NCBI GenBank assembly: GCA_028287035.1
Contig: JAQBQL010000212.1
Span: forward strand, 20,118 to 84,117
From: Labilithrix sp.
Lineage (GTDB): Bacteria; Myxococcota; Polyangia; Polyangiales; Polyangiaceae
Direction: 5' to 3'
Length of the DNA: 64,000 nucleotides
Shown piece after piece: positions 7,373 through 15,783 of the stretch. Positions within the stretch are counted from its first letter, which is position 1. Every line of letters starts with the position of its first letter. Made by a program: the position numbers and the translations under genes. Under the pieces are notes generated by a model that saw only the letters and a list, made by a program, of their open reading frames with translations, ran no database searches and had not been told where the DNA came from.

Positions 7373-9430
7373 TCAGGGCAGGTGGAGCCGCGACCGGTAG
7401 GTCGTGACCAGCGACGTCGCCGCCTGTCCGCGGCTCATCGCGTTCGGGCCCGGTGACGCCACCGCGGCGCTGGCGGTCGCGTCGCCGAGCGCCCGACCGA
7501 TCATCGCCCGCAGCTGCTCGGACGTGACGGGCGCGTCGGGCGAGTAGGCGCCGCCGCCGGTGCCCGTGACGATGCCCTTCGCGGCGAGCGCCTCGACGGC
7601 GCCGGCGGCCCAGTGCGAGGCCGGGACGTCCGAGAACTGCCCGCGCGGCGTGACCGGAGCGATCCCGAGCGCGCGCACGAGGGCCGTCGCGATCTGCGCG
7701 CGCGTGACGCCCGCGTTCGGCAGGAAGTGGAGCGTCGCCGGGTCGGGCCCGCCCATGATGCCGCTCGTCGCGGCGAGCTGGACGTCCTTCCAGAGCGCGC
7801 TGCCCACCTCGACGTCGTCGATCCAGTAGAGCGGCGCGCCGTCGGCGATGAGCCGCGCCTGCAGCTCGCGCAGGTGTCCCTCGTCGGCGAGCACGTCGCG
7901 CGGATCGTTCTTCCAGGAGACGGAGTACGCGGCCAGCGTGCCGGCGGCCTCGCCGATCGCCCACTCGATCGGATGGAGCCGGTACGCGGAGCTGACCATG
8001 TGCGTCGTACCGATGTTCTTCGCGCCGGCAACCAGGCCGTTCATCGTCTCGGGGACGAGCGCGCCCATCGGCACCTGGTAGGGGAGGGAGTGACCGCGCG
8101 CGTAGGCCGTGCCCTCGGCGACGTTCTGGTGCATGTCGAGCGGGTAGAGGCCGATGCCGACCGAGGTGTCGAAGGTGCGGGCGCGCGCGCCGGTGACGTA
8201 GGCGTCGCTCACGTCGGTGGTCCGCACCGTCTCGAGCGCGCGGATGCGGCGGGCCTCGCGGATGTACGGGGTCTTGGCGACGCCGGTGTCGGTGCCGAGC
8301 ACGTCGCTCCGCATCTTCAGGTTCGGGTAGCCGTGACCGTCGACCTCGGTCTGCAGCCAGTAGACGTAGGCGAGCGCGCGCTCGCGGGCGCGGGACAGCT
8401 GCTCCTTCGCCTCGGCCTCGGGCACGTCGATGATCCCGCCGAACGGATAGTCGTTGCCGCCGGCGCCCCAGTTCATCACCGAGAGATCGGTCCCGCCGCT
8501 CGCCGCGCCGTCGACGATGCGCCGGTACTCCCAGACGCCGTGCGCGCCGAACATCGCGAAGGTCTGGTGTCCGAAGCCCTTCATCCACGGCTTCACGCCG
8601 TAGCCGTCCGGCTTCGGGATGACGTGGCTCTCGCCGGCGGGGCGGCGCTCGAGCACCACGTCGTAGGTGAGGCTCTGGACGCATGCGGTGCAGCCGACCG
8701 CGGGCGCCTCGGGCTCGCCGGTATCGCTCTTCGGCTCCTGGCCGAGGCGATAGGCGGTGCCCGACAGCTTGATGATGTCCCCGAGCTCGGTCGCGTCCAC
8801 GGTCTGCTTCGCGCGGATCGTGACGGAGCCGCCGTCGTTGCGCGCGAGGGTCACGCTGCGCACGCGGCCGCCGGAGGCGTCCACCGCGGCCGGCTTCAGG
8901 CGGTAGAAGATCTTCAGCTTGCCCGACGCGACGAGGTCGCGGCTGAGCGCCCCGAGCGCGTCGAGCGCGACGCGGGGCTCCGCGCAGAGGCGGCTCACCC
9001 AGCAGTTGCCCGGGTTCGCGCGCCCGCCGTACCGGGCGCGCATCGTGGTGCGGAGCTTCTGGTAGGTGCGGGTCGCGCCGATGGTGTCGGTGAAGCGGCT
9101 GTCGTCCGAGGCGTTCAGGCCCTGCGCGGTGAGCTGACCGCCGACCCAGTCGGTCTCCTCCGTCACGCAGGTGTCCATGCCGACGCGCGCCGCCGCGATG
9201 CCGGCGGCCATGCCGCCCGTCCCGCCGCCGACGACGAGGACCGAGCAGTCGAGGACGCTGCCCGCGGCAGGCGTCGTGCCGCTGGGCGGCGTGCCCGTGA
9301 GCGGATCGGCCGAGGCCTCGCTGTCGTCCTCGGGTTCGGCCGCGCAGCCGCCCGTCACGACCGAGGCGGCGATGAGCAGCGGGAGCAGGAGACCCGCGAA
9401 GGCACGAGGACGGGCCGGAAGAGCGCTCAT
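7373..9430 (-). CDS. FAD-dependent oxidoreductase lipoprotein with C-terminal SLH repeats
   Basis: This 685-residue protein starts with a lipoprotein signal (VVTGGC, Cys29) and an acidic linker. A Rossmann FAD site follows (VVGGGTGGMAAG, about residues 66-77), then a long body typical of the FAD_oxidored family (glucose-inhibited-division/xanthan-lyase-annotated proteins), including the VDATELGD block. Residues about 563-685 resemble two to three S-layer-homology repeats, with FSDVPASHWAAGAVEALAAK as the clearest. It is therefore an exported flavoprotein, anchored by lipid and possibly also bound to cell-wall polymer. A flavoprotein outside the cytoplasm should either fold first and use Tat or acquire FAD late; the signal has no twin arginine. 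The substrate is unknown. The ATG at 9430 has GAGGTAGGG just upstream. Confidence 0.85.
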   Translation of the reverse strand: MSALPARPRAFAGLLLPLLIAASVVTGGCAAEPEDDSEASADPLTGTPPSGTTPAAGSVLDCSVLVVGGGTGGMAAGIAAARVGMDTCVTEETDWVGGQLTAQGLNASDDSRFTDTIGATRTYQKLRTTMRARYGGRANPGNCWVSRLCAEPRVALDALGALSRDLVASGKLKIFYRLKPAAVDASGGRVRSVTLARNDGGSVTIRAKQTVDATELGDIIKLSGTAYRLGQEPKSDTGEPEAPAVGCTACVQSLTYDVVLERRPAGESHVIPKPDGYGVKPWMKGFGHQTFAMFGAHGVWEYRRIVDGAASGGTDLSVMNWGAGGNDYPFGGIIDVPEAEAKEQLSRARERALAYVYWLQTEVDGHGYPNLKMRSDVLGTDTGVAKTPYIREARRIRALETVRTTDVSDAYVTGARARTFDTSVGIGLYPLDMHQNVAEGTAYARGHSLPYQVPMGALVPETMNGLVAGAKNIGTTHMVSSAYRLHPIEWAIGEAAGTLAAYSVSWKNDPRDVLADEGHLRELQARLIADGAPLYWIDDVEVGSALWKDVQLAATSGIMGGPDPATLHFLPNAGVTRAQIATALVRALGIAPVTPRGQFSDVPASHWAAGAVEALAAKGIVTGTGGGAYSPDAPVTSEQLRAMIGRALGDATASAAVASPGPNAMSRGQAATSLVTTYRSRLHLP

Positions 9431-9690
9431 GCACCCTACCTCAGCATACCGCGTACCACACCGCGCGACGGCGAGGCGCTCCTGGGTCGACGCTGGCGCC
9501 TCGGATTCCCTGCGCTTCCTGGACGACGCGCCGCGCCTTCCGCGCGGGCGACGCGTCAATGCCGGGCCTGGCTGGCGACCGGGGGTGGATCGGATCCCCC
9601 ACGAAGGGCGCCCCGACGCAGGCGCCGCAGCCGCCGCTTCGTCACGCACTCGCCACCGGGAATCCGTGTCCAAACCGCGAGCGCTTGGTG

Positions 9691-9696
9691 TACGTT
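9691..9696 (+). promoter_or_regulatory. Putative -10 box TACGTT before PEGA protein gene
   Basis: TACGTT lies 8 bases before the ATG at 9705. The 274-bp intergenic region from 9431 otherwise shows no gene and no convincing -35. Confidence 0.35.
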
Positions 9697-9704
9697 CGCG
9701 GGCC

Positions 9705-10832
9705 ATGAAGATCCTCGGGAAATCGAGCAGCGTCGCCAGCGTGATCGGCGCGGCCATCGGGCTCGCCGTCACCTGTGGCGCCGCCCCGGCGTCCGCGCAG
9801 ATCGCGCCCACGGGCGTGACGAACACGCAGCCCGCGCCCAAGTCGGGAGGCCCCTCGGCCGGCTCGAACCCTGCCGCCCCCGCGACTCCGGCCAAGCCCG
9901 TCGACCCGAAGGCGCTGCTCGCGTCGGGCGAGAAGAAGTTCAAGTCCGGCGATTTCTCGGGTGCCCTCGCGGACTTCCAGACGTCGAACACCGCGAAGGC
10001 CTCCCCGGAGGCCGACCGCTGGATCGGCCAGGCGCAGGACAACCTCGGTCACATGTCGGAGGCGGTCGCCGCCTACGAGCGCTTCCTCGCGAACACGCCT
10101 CCGACCATGAAGGCGCAGGCCGACGAGACACGGAAGCGCATCGAGGCGATCAAGGCGATGCCCGGCAAGGTCCACGTCGAGACCACACCGGCCGGCGCCC
10201 AGATCGTGATCGACCCGCAGCCGAACGCGCCCGTCACGGCAGGCGCGAACTCGGCGACGCCGCCGACCCCCACCGACGTCGAGCTCGCCCCGGGCAAGCA
10301 CGTCATCCGGCTCTCTGCGGACGGCTACACGTCGGTCGACAAGGAGGTCGAGGTCGCCTACGGCACGAAGCAGGACCTCAAGGTCGACCTCGCGAAGAGC
10401 GAGACCGCGCCGCCGCCGTCGCCGCCCGTGACCGCCGAGAATCCGGCGCCCACGCCGCCGCCGCCCGCCCCGCCGCCGGAGCCCCGCTCCAAGGTGCCCG
10501 CGTTCGTGACCGGCGCGGTCGCCATCGTCGCCGCGGGCGTCGGCACGGGCTTCGGCATCGCCGCGCTCGGCCAGTCGAGCGACTTCAAGAAGGACCCGAC
10601 CACGAAGCGCGCCGACGACGGCGAGAACAACGCGCTCGTCGCCGACATGATGTTCGGCATCGCGATCACCTTCGGCGTCACGAGCGCCGTGCTGTTCCTG
10701 TCCGGCGACGCGCCGCAGACCGCGAAGGCCGACCCGCAAACCCGGGTCGCGAAGGCGCCCAAGATCACCATCACCCCGACGCCCTACGTCACGCCGAGCG
10801 GCGGTGGCGCCGGCGCAGTGGTCCGGTTCTGA
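9705..10832 (+). CDS. Secreted TPR-PEGA domain protein with C-terminal membrane segments
   Basis: This 375-residue protein has a type I signal peptide (cleavage near APASAQ). An Ala/Pro linker and a TPR-like segment follow (ALLASGEKKFKSGDFSGALA and AVAAYERFLANTP). Then comes a PEGA domain (GKVHVETTPAGAQIVID to the LAPGKHVIRLSADGY block), a Pro-rich spacer, and two hydrophobic helices near the C-terminus (about residues 267-286 and 309-330). PEGA and TPR modules usually mediate surface or peptidoglycan-associated scaffolding in myxobacteria; no catalytic site is visible. The ATG at 9705 is the first one after the intergenic region. A small lipoprotein gene follows after 12 bp, suggesting co-transcription. 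Confidence 0.82.
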   Translation: MKILGKSSSVASVIGAAIGLAVTCGAAPASAQIAPTGVTNTQPAPKSGGPSAGSNPAAPATPAKPVDPKALLASGEKKFKSGDFSGALADFQTSNTAKASPEADRWIGQAQDNLGHMSEAVAAYERFLANTPPTMKAQADETRKRIEAIKAMPGKVHVETTPAGAQIVIDPQPNAPVTAGANSATPPTPTDVELAPGKHVIRLSADGYTSVDKEVEVAYGTKQDLKVDLAKSETAPPPSPPVTAENPAPTPPPPAPPPEPRSKVPAFVTGAVAIVAAGVGTGFGIAALGQSSDFKKDPTTKRADDGENNALVADMMFGIAITFGVTSAVLFLSGDAPQTAKADPQTRVAKAPKITITPTPYVTPSGGGAGAVVRF

Positions 10833-10844
10833 AAGAGGACGTTC

Positions 10845-11105
10845 ATGAGCTCCCGTAACATTCGTAAAGGAATCGTCCTCGTCTTCGCGGCCGGTTGGCT
10901 CGGGCTCGGCTGCGAGCTCATCGTCGACTTCGATCGCACGAAGATCCCCGTCGACGCGACCGACGCGTCGATCAACGAGGGCGGCGATCTCGACGCCGCG
11001 GACGTGTTCGTCCCCGACACCTCCGTCGTCGACGCGGCCGACGGCTCCGACGCCTCGGACGCGGGCGGCGATGCCGACGCGGCCGACGACGCCGACGCGG
11101 GCTGA
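10845..11105 (+). CDS. Small Asp/Ala-rich lipoprotein
   Basis: This 86-residue protein has a positively charged N-terminus, a hydrophobic segment and a lipobox (LGLGC, Cys23). After about 20 ordinary residues the remainder is almost only Asp, Ala, Gly, Ser and Val, in runs such as DAADGSDASDAGGDADAADD. The acidic tail resembles calcium-binding or spacer sequences, but no defined motif is present. A GAGGA Shine-Dalgarno lies about 6 bases before the ATG. It probably shares an mRNA with the PEGA gene. Two other genes here (the kinase at the window start and the lipoprotein at 48789) have the same kind of tail. No function can be assigned. Confidence 0.75.
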   Translation: MSSRNIRKGIVLVFAAGWLGLGCELIVDFDRTKIPVDATDASINEGGDLDAADVFVPDTSVVDAADGSDASDAGGDADAADDADAG

Positions 11106-11112
11106 GCGCCGT

Positions 11113-12441
11113 TCAGGCGAGGTGCTTCGCGACCACGTCGACGTCCGGCGGTAGCGGGACGGGGCGGTTGGCGAGCGGGGTCGCGACGTCGGCGAGCGTC
11201 GACTCGTGGTACCCGAGCTTCAGCTCGGTGAACTTGAGCGCGCTCGCCGTCGAGACGACGACCACGCGCTCGGTCGCTCCGATGACGCCGCGGTCGCGAA
11301 GCTTCCGCGCGCACGCGAGGGCGACGCCGGTGTGCGGGTCGGCGTAGAGGCCGGTGCGGTCGGCGCGCGCACACGCATCGGCCAGCTCGGTCTCGGTGGC
11401 CTCCTCCACGACGCCGTTCATGGCGCGCAGCGCGGCCATCGCGCGCGGCGCGCTCACCGGGTTGCCGATGCGGATCGCGCTCGCCTGCGTCGGCTCGGCG
11501 ACCATCGGCGTGACGGTGTCCGCGCCCGCGATGAAGGCGCGGTACATGGGGTTCGCCTTCGCCGCCTGCGCCACGCAGAGCCGCGGCAGGGCGGTCGTGA
11601 GGCCGAGCTCCTTCGCCATCCGGAACCCGGCGTAGAGCGCGGCGGCGTTGCCGAGGTTGCCGCTCGGGATGACCACCCAGTCGGGCACGGTCCACCCGAG
11701 CTGCTGGGCGATCTCGATGGCGACGGTCTTCTGGCCTTCGATGCGCAGCGGGTTCATCGAGTTCGCGAGGTAGACGAGGCCCCGGCGCGCGAGCTCGCGC
11801 ACGATGGCCATGCATCCGTCGAAGTCGGTCTCGAGCGCGAGCACCTTCGCGCCGTGGGCGAGGGGCTGCACGAGCTGGGCGACGCTCACCATCCCGCGCG
11901 GCAGGAGCACCACCACCGGCAGGCCCGCCGCCGCGCCGTACGCCGCGAGCGCCGCCGACGTGTCTCCGGTGCTGGCGCAGGCGATGGCGCGAACCGCGAG
12001 CGAGCCGCTCCGCAGCCCGTGGTTGACGACGCTGACGAGCACCGTCATCCCGAGATCCTTGAACGAGCCGGTGTGCGTCGTCCCGCACTGCTTCACGTGG
12101 AGCTCGCCGAAGCCGAGCTCGCGGGCGAGCCGGCGCGCCGGGTAGAGCGGCGTCATGCCTTCACCGGTGGTGACGATCGCGTCGTCGGGCACCTCGGGCG
12201 CGATCCATTCGCGCTTGCCCCACACGCCCGACGGCGCGCTCCCGGCCGGACCACCGGTCGCGCTCCAGCGGCGCTCGAAGAGGGCGCGCCACTCGTCGCC
12301 GCTCACCGCGTGAAGCGCGTCGAGATCGTGCGCGACCTCGAGAAGCCCGTCGCACGAGGGGCACCGATAGATGGCCTGCGTCGTCGGAAAGGTGCCCGGG
12401 CAGCCCTCGAAGCAGCGGAATCGCGCGGAGTACCTGGTCAT
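11113..12441 (-). CDS. thrC: Threonine synthase
   Basis: ThrC converts O-phosphohomoserine to threonine using pyridoxal phosphate in the cytoplasm. The PLP lysine is Lys128 in HTGSFKDLGM, followed by the ACASTGDTSAALAAYGAAAG block and the phosphate-binding IPSGNLGNAAALYAG loop, as in other threonine synthases. The N-terminus carries two cysteine pairs (C10/C14 and C27/C30), a rubredoxin-like zinc knuckle common in the longer bacterial form. At 442 residues it is close to family length. The ATG at 12441 lies 7 bp after the stop of the Cys-rich lipoprotein gene, so thrC appears to be the last gene of an otherwise envelope-related operon. No homoserine kinase or dehydrogenase gene is nearby. Confidence 0.93.
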   Translation of the reverse strand: MTRYSARFRCFEGCPGTFPTTQAIYRCPSCDGLLEVAHDLDALHAVSGDEWRALFERRWSATGGPAGSAPSGVWGKREWIAPEVPDDAIVTTGEGMTPLYPARRLARELGFGELHVKQCGTTHTGSFKDLGMTVLVSVVNHGLRSGSLAVRAIACASTGDTSAALAAYGAAAGLPVVVLLPRGMVSVAQLVQPLAHGAKVLALETDFDGCMAIVRELARRGLVYLANSMNPLRIEGQKTVAIEIAQQLGWTVPDWVVIPSGNLGNAAALYAGFRMAKELGLTTALPRLCVAQAAKANPMYRAFIAGADTVTPMVAEPTQASAIRIGNPVSAPRAMAALRAMNGVVEEATETELADACARADRTGLYADPHTGVALACARKLRDRGVIGATERVVVVSTASALKFTELKLGYHESTLADVATPLANRPVPLPPDVDVVAKHLA

Positions 12442-12448
12442 CTGGCGG

Positions 12449-13561
12449 TCAGAGGGGCTTCGTCACGCACCGGAGAAACGGCGTGTTCACGGCCGACGGG
12501 CGGCACGCCTCGGTCGCCGCGCAGTCGGCGTCGACGGCGCAGACGTTCGCGCAGGTCTTCAGCTCCGCGTCGCAGTAGTCGGACTGGCAATCGGTCGGCG
12601 CCGAGCAGGGGAGCCCCGCTTGCTTGCGGCTCGTGAAGGTGGAGCCGGAGCAGAACTTCAGCTGGTCGGTCCCGCTCGTCAGGTAGAGGCAGTGGCCGGT
12701 CGTGAAGAAGCCGCCGAGCGCGCGGCACGAGGCGGTGTTCGAGCACGAGGGGCGGCAGTTGCCGCTGCCGCTCGGGATGCACGTGTCGCTCGCGCACGTG
12801 GCGTTCGACGTGCACGCGGCGCCGGCCGGCGAAGCGCCCGCCGTCTCGGGCGGCGCGCACGCCCAGATCGAGTGCACCGGGGGCGGCGCGGTGGGCGTCG
12901 AGGCGTTGTCGATCACGCGGCACGTCGTCGTCCCGCCGCAGTCGCCCTCGGTGCAGCACGTGTCGAGGCAGGTGCGGGTGGTGGTTCCCGAGCAGACGCC
13001 GGAGCGGCAGTCGCGGTCGACCATGCACGTCGCGCCGCCCGTCGCCGGGCCCTGGGCCGATCCGCGGCCGGCGAGCGCGCCGGGCACGCAGTAGTTGCCG
13101 CCGGTGCCGCCGTTGAAGCACACGAAGCCCGACGCACACTGCGAGGAGGTGCAGCACGGCGTCGTGCAGATCGGACCGGTGCCGCTGACGATGGCGGTCG
13201 TGAGCACCGTCGCCGACGCACAGAGCTTGCTCTTGCAGTCCCCGTCGACGCGGCACTTGGAGCCCAGGTCGAGCGGGCCGCTCGGCGCGTCCGCCTCGAG
13301 GCGCGCGTCCGACGCATCGGCGACGGCGACGTCGGGATCGCCCGCCTCCTCGACGGGAATGACGCCGCCGTCGGCGACGCAGCGGCGGGTCGCGTCGTCA
13401 CAGACGAGGCCGGTCGGACACGCCGCAGCCCCGCCCGCCGGATCGCACGCGACGTCCGGGACGTCGCCCGAGACGATCACGCTGCAGCCCGCGCCGAGGA
13501 CGAGGAGCGCGAGAGCCCCGCCGAGCACCTTCGCACCCGCACCTCGCCGTCGCGCCGTCAT
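12449..13561 (-). CDS. Cys-rich lipoprotein
   Basis: This 370-residue secreted lipoprotein has a lipobox at VLGAGC (Cys26). The mature part has more than thirty cysteines arranged in recurring C-x(4-6)-C-x(5-6)-C patterns such as CRVDGDCKSKLC, CMVDRDCRSGVC and CTSNATCASDTC. These resemble the Dickkopf-like or EGF-like disulfide modules common in myxobacterial surface proteins. The modules probably act in binding or adhesion, but no ligand is evident. Its ATG overlaps the stop of the upstream TPR gene (TGATG), indicating translational coupling, and thrC follows 7 bp later. The cysteine periodicity is seen directly; the binding role is inferred. Confidence 0.82.
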   Translation of the reverse strand: MTARRRGAGAKVLGGALALLVLGAGCSVIVSGDVPDVACDPAGGAAACPTGLVCDDATRRCVADGGVIPVEEAGDPDVAVADASDARLEADAPSGPLDLGSKCRVDGDCKSKLCASATVLTTAIVSGTGPICTTPCCTSSQCASGFVCFNGGTGGNYCVPGALAGRGSAQGPATGGATCMVDRDCRSGVCSGTTTRTCLDTCCTEGDCGGTTTCRVIDNASTPTAPPPVHSIWACAPPETAGASPAGAACTSNATCASDTCIPSGSGNCRPSCSNTASCRALGGFFTTGHCLYLTSGTDQLKFCSGSTFTSRKQAGLPCSAPTDCQSDYCDAELKTCANVCAVDADCAATEACRPSAVNTPFLRCVTKPL

Positions 13562-14394
13562 CAGAAGGTCCCGCGCAGGAGCGGCTCGGCGGACAGCGCG
13601 GAGCGTGACGGCTCCCGCGTGCGGCCGAAGTACAGATAGGCCGTGACCGCGAGGGCGACGATGCCGACGCCGAGCGCGACGTCCGCCACGAGCGCCTGCG
13701 TGTGCGCGTCGTCGGTCTTCGCCTGGAGATCGGCGTACGAGCCGTCTCGCCCCGTCACGTAGTCCTTGCCCGGCTCGTTCGACAGCGCGAGGACGCCGAA
13801 GACGGCAGAGGCCCCGAGCGCCACCAGCGCCACCGATCCCGTGGCCACCGTGGCGGCATCGATCCGGCCGTGCGGGCGCTTCGGCTCGGGCTGCGGGCCG
13901 ATCGGCTGCTCGGGACGGCGCGCGTCAGCCTCGGTGGTCGTCCTCGTCGGCTTCGCGGCGGCCGCCTCGCGCTTGGCGCCCTCGATCCGCTTGATGACGT
14001 TCTCGGCCTTTCCGCGCTCGCTCGCGGTCACGCCGTCCATCTGCATGTACTTCTGGAACCAGCCGACCGCCTCGTCGTATTTACCCATGCGCTCGGCGAC
14101 GATCCCGAGGTTGAAGACGAGGTCCTTCGCCTTCGGGTCGAGCGCGTGCGCCGCCTCGAGCTCCGCGGTCGCCTCCCGGTAGCTGCCGGCGGAGTAGAGG
14201 TCCTTCGCGCGCTGGAAGTGCTGCTGCGCCTCGAGCTGCTCCTTCGTCTTCGGCTCGGCGGTCGGCTCGCCGCCGGTCATGGCGCCGGCGCTCGGCCGCG
14301 TCTGGGCGTGCGCGGGGGCGGGCGCGAGCGAAAGCGCGCCGAAGCAGCCGCCGAGGCAGAGGACGGTGACAAGATTGCGCAGCCCGCGCGACAT
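13561..14394 (-). CDS. Exported TPR protein with C-terminal membrane helices
   Basis: This 277-residue protein has a Sec signal (cleavage near APAHAQ), then a TPR array (residues about 50-135: HFQRAKDLYSAGSYREATAE, NLGIVAERMGKYDEAVGWFQ). A Lys/Pro/Arg linker follows, then two hydrophobic segments (about 182-203 and 235-255). The layout parallels the PEGA protein at 9705 without the PEGA domain. TPRs here most likely scaffold other periplasmic proteins; nothing indicates catalysis. It is first in a run with the Cys-rich lipoprotein (one-base overlap) and thrC. Its start is separated by 44 bp from the divergent proA start, and each has its own -10-like box. Confidence 0.8.
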   Translation of the reverse strand: MSRGLRNLVTVLCLGGCFGALSLAPAPAHAQTRPSAGAMTGGEPTAEPKTKEQLEAQQHFQRAKDLYSAGSYREATAELEAAHALDPKAKDLVFNLGIVAERMGKYDEAVGWFQKYMQMDGVTASERGKAENVIKRIEGAKREAAAAKPTRTTTEADARRPEQPIGPQPEPKRPHGRIDAATVATGSVALVALGASAVFGVLALSNEPGKDYVTGRDGSYADLQAKTDDAHTQALVADVALGVGIVALAVTAYLYFGRTREPSRSALSAEPLLRGTF

Positions 14395-14403
14395 CGCCTC
14401 GAA

Positions 14404-14409
14404 AGACTA
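14404..14409 (-). promoter_or_regulatory. Putative -10 box TAGTCT before TPR/thrC operon
   Basis: TAGTCT reads leftward with 9 bases to the ATG at 14394. The divergent box for proA lies 16 bp away, so the two promoters are interleaved within 44 bp. Confidence 0.4.
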
Positions 14410-14425
14410 CCCGAATCCGGGGCGC

Positions 14426-14431
14426 TATAGT
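14426..14431 (+). promoter_or_regulatory. Putative -10 box TATAGT placing the RNA start at the proA GTG
   Basis: TATAGT is close to the sigma-70 consensus and is followed by 7 bases and then the GTG start at 14439. The expected transcription start coincides with the initiation codon, i.e. a leaderless message. Confidence 0.5.
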
Positions 14432-14438
14432 TCGCCGC

Positions 14439-15701
14439 GTGAGCGAATCCCTCGACGACCAGGTGCGCGCGCTCTGCATGGGGGCGCGGCAGGCGGCACG
14501 AAAGCTCGGGCCGCAGGGGCGCGAGGCGAAGGACGCGGCGCTCGAGGCGATCGCGCGCACCCTCGGCGAGCGCCAGGCCGAGGTGCTCGCCGCGAACGAG
14601 GCGGATCTCGAGGCAGCGCGCGCGGCCGGCACGAGGGGCGCGATGCTCGACCGCCTCATGCTGGACGAGCGGCGCATCGCCGCCATCGCCGAGAGCGTCC
14701 GCGAGATCGCGCGGCTCGGCGATCCCGTGGGCGAGGTCGTCTCGCGCACGATCCGTCCCAACGGCCTGCGGGTCACACGGGTCCGGGTGCCCCTCGGCGT
14801 CATCGCGATGGTCTACGAGGCCCGTCCGAACGTCACCATCGAGGCGAGCGCGCTCACGCTGAAGGCCGGCAATGCGGTCGTGCTGCGCGGCGGCTCCGAG
14901 GCGGTCCGCTCGAACACGGCCCTGGGTGCGGTCATCGGCAGCGCGCTCGAGGAGGTCGGCCTGCCCCCGGCGGCGGTGCAGGTCCTGCCGTTCACCGATC
15001 GCGACGCGATCCGCGCGCTCATCCACCAGACGGAGTACGTGGACCTCGCCATTCCGCGCGGCGGCGAGGCGCTCATCCGGTTCGTGACCGAGAACGCGCG
15101 CGTCCCGGTGGTCCAGCACTACAAGGGCGTCTGCCACCTCTTCCTCGACGAGGGCGCCGATCTCGCCGAGGCCCGGGACATCCTCCTGAACGCGAAGATG
15201 CAGCGGCCGAGCGCCTGCAACTCCCTCGAGTGCCTCCTCGTGGACGCCGCCGACGCCGCGCGCCTCCTGCCGCCGCTCGGAAAGGCGCTCCTCGCCGCCG
15301 GCTGCGAGCTCCACGGTGACGAGCGCACGTGCGCCCTCGTCCCCGGGGCGCTTCCCGCGGCGCCGGGCGACTTCGGCCGCGAGTTCCTCGACACCACCCT
15401 CGCGGTGCGCGTCGTCGACGGCCTCGATGCGGCGCTCGAGCACGTCGCGCGGTACGGCTCGGGCCACACGGAGGCCATCCTGACGCGAAACGAGGACCAT
15501 GCGTCACGCTGGCGGCGCGAGGTCGATGCGGCCTGCGTGGTCGTCAACGCCTCCACCCGTTTCCACGACGGCGGCGAGCTCGGCCTGGGCGCAGAGATCG
15601 GGATCGCGACGAGCCGGCTGCACTGGCGGGGGCCCATGGGCCTCGAGTCGCTGACCACCATGAAGTGGGTCATCGACGGTGAGGGGCAGATCCGACGCTG
15701 A
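14439..15701 (+). CDS. proA: Gamma-glutamyl phosphate reductase (proline biosynthesis)
   Basis: ProA reduces gamma-glutamyl phosphate to glutamate semialdehyde with NADPH, the second step of proline synthesis. The 420-residue protein is collinear with the family. The catalytic cysteine is Cys260 in RPSACNSLEC, NAD-binding and oligomerisation blocks are intact, and the C-terminus ends in the usual HWRGPMGLESLTTMKWVIDG motif. The start is GTG at 14439; no Shine-Dalgarno sequence precedes it, and a -10-like TATAGT sits 7 bases upstream. proB (glutamate kinase) is not in this window. The gene is followed on the same strand by rsfS, an arrangement common in bacteria where proA or nadD sits next to the ribosome-silencing factor. 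Confidence 0.95.
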   Translation: MSESLDDQVRALCMGARQAARKLGPQGREAKDAALEAIARTLGERQAEVLAANEADLEAARAAGTRGAMLDRLMLDERRIAAIAESVREIARLGDPVGEVVSRTIRPNGLRVTRVRVPLGVIAMVYEARPNVTIEASALTLKAGNAVVLRGGSEAVRSNTALGAVIGSALEEVGLPPAAVQVLPFTDRDAIRALIHQTEYVDLAIPRGGEALIRFVTENARVPVVQHYKGVCHLFLDEGADLAEARDILLNAKMQRPSACNSLECLLVDAADAARLLPPLGKALLAAGCELHGDERTCALVPGALPAAPGDFGREFLDTTLAVRVVDGLDAALEHVARYGSGHTEAILTRNEDHASRWRREVDAACVVVNASTRFHDGGELGLGAEIGIATSRLHWRGPMGLESLTTMKWVIDGEGQIRR

Positions 15702-15772
15702 AACCGACGATTGCGCCAGGAATGGCGATTGACGGGGAGGCTCCCGATGGTCGAGGATTCGCCGCGTCTACG

Positions 15773-15778
15773 AAGGAG
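15773..15778 (+). promoter_or_regulatory. Shine-Dalgarno AAGGAG that fixes a TTG start for rsfS
   Basis: AAGGAG is followed by 5 bases and TTG at 15784. No ATG lies in the corresponding position; the next in-frame ATG is 15832. The strong ribosome-binding site therefore supports TTG initiation. Confidence 0.6.
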
Positions 15779-15783
15779 CTGAA

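Noticed and set aside
9431..9704. Coding region upstream of the PEGA protein in the same frame
   Set aside because: The frame is open but has no signal peptide until ATG 9705, and its residues are Arg/Ala/Pro/Ser-rich non-coding type.
7613..10858. 1081-codon open frame antisense to the FAD oxidoreductase and across the PEGA gene
   Set aside because: Composition is typical shadow translation (Arg, Ala, His-rich); it crosses two real genes and an intergenic region.
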